From NCBI GenBank assembly GCA_029933755.1, contig JAOZNO010000280.1:1-5544 (forward strand): 5,544 nucleotides of DNA, written 5' to 3'. Below, piece after piece: positions 4,711 to 5,544 of this stretch. The stretch is from Bacteroidales bacterium (lineage in GTDB: Bacteria; Bacteroidota; Bacteroidia; Bacteroidales; NBLH01). The position numbers and the translations under genes were made by a program. Below the pieces are notes generated by a model, which was not told the DNA's origin, did no database searches, and saw only the letters and a program-made list of their open reading frames with translations. Position 1 is the stretch's first letter. Each line of letters starts with the position of its first letter.

Positions 4711-5544
4711 TTATATTTTAGATAGTAAGTTGTATAAATCAATATTTAAGAAAACTACTTCTTTCCCTATTTTCTTAGGAATCATTATTCCTAATTCGCT
4801 CATTTGACCTAAATACTTTTTTGCTGTATTTAAGCTCTTCACGTTATTATCAATTAATCGTTTAGGACTTATATATGGTTGTTCAAAAATTTTTTCAACT
4901 GTTTCCTTTCTTATATGAGGTAATTTCTTTTTAATTAAATTATGAGTATTGACAAATAATCTATCAATTTCTTCAATTTTTGCAATTGTATAAATTGAAG
5001 TTTCTTCAACAGCTTTTAAATTGTAAATTATCCATTTCTCCCAATTATCAGTTGCTGTAACTCTATTTAATAAATAATAATAATCTTCTTTTTGTCTAAT
5101 AATATACGCACTTAAATACAAAATAGGAACTTCTAATAATTCTTTTTGTATCATAATCAGAATACTAAGAATACGACCAGTCCTTCCATTTCCATTTCTA
5201 AATGGATGGATTGCCTCAAACTGATAATGTGATATTGCTAATTTAATTAATGGATCATATGGATAATCCTTGTCATTATTAATAAATTCAAATAAATTTT
5301 CTAATTTCTGTTTAATAATTTCAACACCTCTTGGCGGTGTATAAACAACAGAACCGTCCAATAAACCACTGCCTCTTTTCATTATAACGGTTTCTGTTTG
5401 TGGCGGACGAATACCGTCATTTATTTGTGTGATTTGTTGATATATTTTAATAATCAAGTCTAAATCAAACTCTTTATTTTTCTTAATTTCATTATATCCA
5501 GTCCATAGTGCTTGTCTATAAAATAAAACTTCTTTTGTCCCACC
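4711..5544 (-). CDS. Fic-domain protein (probable AMPylase), N-terminus beyond the window
   Basis: 277 residues are visible and the gene continues past the right edge. Fic enzymes usually transfer AMP from ATP to hydroxyl side chains of target proteins. The active-site motif HPFRNGNGRTGR is complete (visible residues 113-124): catalytic His113, the Asn117 that takes the place of the acidic metal ligand in many members, and the Gly-Asn-Gly-Arg phosphate loop. The flap GSVVYTPP (about 64-71) precedes it. The C-terminal 90 residues look like a winged-helix module (SPKRLIDNNVKSLNTAKKYL, then LGIMIPKK), as in several longer Fic proteins. The frame is open to the edge with family-like sequence (GGTKEVLFYRQALWTGYNE), so the TTG at 5457 is an internal Leu codon, not a start. 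The missing part is probably about 90 residues and would contain any class II inhibitory (S/T)xxxE(G/N) helix. No membrane segment or signal peptide is visible. Parts are very AT-rich (9 G/C in 60 at 4921-4980). Target unknown. Confidence 0.9.
   Translation of the reverse strand, partial: GGTKEVLFYRQALWTGYNEIKKNKEFDLDLIIKIYQQITQINDGIRPPQTETVIMKRGSGLLDGSVVYTPPRGVEIIKQKLENLFEFINNDKDYPYDPLIKLAISHYQFEAIHPFRNGNGRTGRILSILIMIQKELLEVPILYLSAYIIRQKEDYYYLLNRVTATDNWEKWIIYNLKAVEETSIYTIAKIEEIDRLFVNTHNLIKKKLPHIRKETVEKIFEQPYISPKRLIDNNVKSLNTAKKYLGQMSELGIMIPKKIGKEVVFLNIDLYNLLSKI

Noticed and set aside
5455..5457. TTG at 5457 as the Fic gene start
   Set aside because: The frame stays open to the window edge and encodes typical Fic N-flanking sequence, so this codon is an internal Leu.
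3056..5544. A paired modification/demodification or toxin-antitoxin system formed by Fic and the glycohydrolase
   Set aside because: Fic normally adds AMP, not ADP-ribose; the glycohydrolase is exported while the Fic protein shows no export signal in its visible part, and the genes are separated by 269 bases with hairpins.

Overview
The window looks like chromosomal DNA from a member of the Bacteroidota. The DNA is AT-rich, and no gene start visible here has a clear Shine-Dalgarno sequence. Two predicted lipoproteins have short Bacteroidota-style lipoboxes. The largest gene has an architecture typical of that phylum: an AraC-type DNA-binding domain fused through one membrane segment to a TolB/FlgO-like domain and TPR repeats. 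The genus cannot be fixed from the sequence.

Layout, left to right. Positions 1-91 hold two small hairpins just past the 3' end of the first gene. Positions 92-691 (minus) encode a small ankyrin-repeat lipoprotein. Positions 692-1003 are a divergent control region containing a 20-bp tandem repeat and several copies of an ATGRYGCAA motif, which are candidate regulator sites. Positions 1004-3064 (plus) encode the membrane-anchored AraC/TPR regulator. Its 3' end overlaps by 9 bp the 3' end of a minus-strand ADP-ribosylglycohydrolase-family lipoprotein gene (3056-4441), which is interrupted by one in-frame TAA codon at 3593-3595. Positions 4442-4710 are a less AT-rich, hairpin-bearing intergenic stretch with no gene. 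Positions 4711-5544 (minus) hold a Fic-domain protein that runs off the right edge, so its N-terminus is not in the window.

How the genes may work together. The divergent ankyrin lipoprotein and membrane-bound regulator look like a local unit: the regulator may bind the shared intergenic repeats, and its periplasmic TPR region could sense an envelope signal or bind an exported partner. This is inference from layout and topology. The glycohydrolase and the Fic protein are separate genes; nothing seen ties them into one pathway.

No clearly new multi-gene system is visible. The points most worth checking are the single nonsense codon in an otherwise intact glycohydrolase gene, the operator-like repeats, and the hairpin cluster at 4605-4683.
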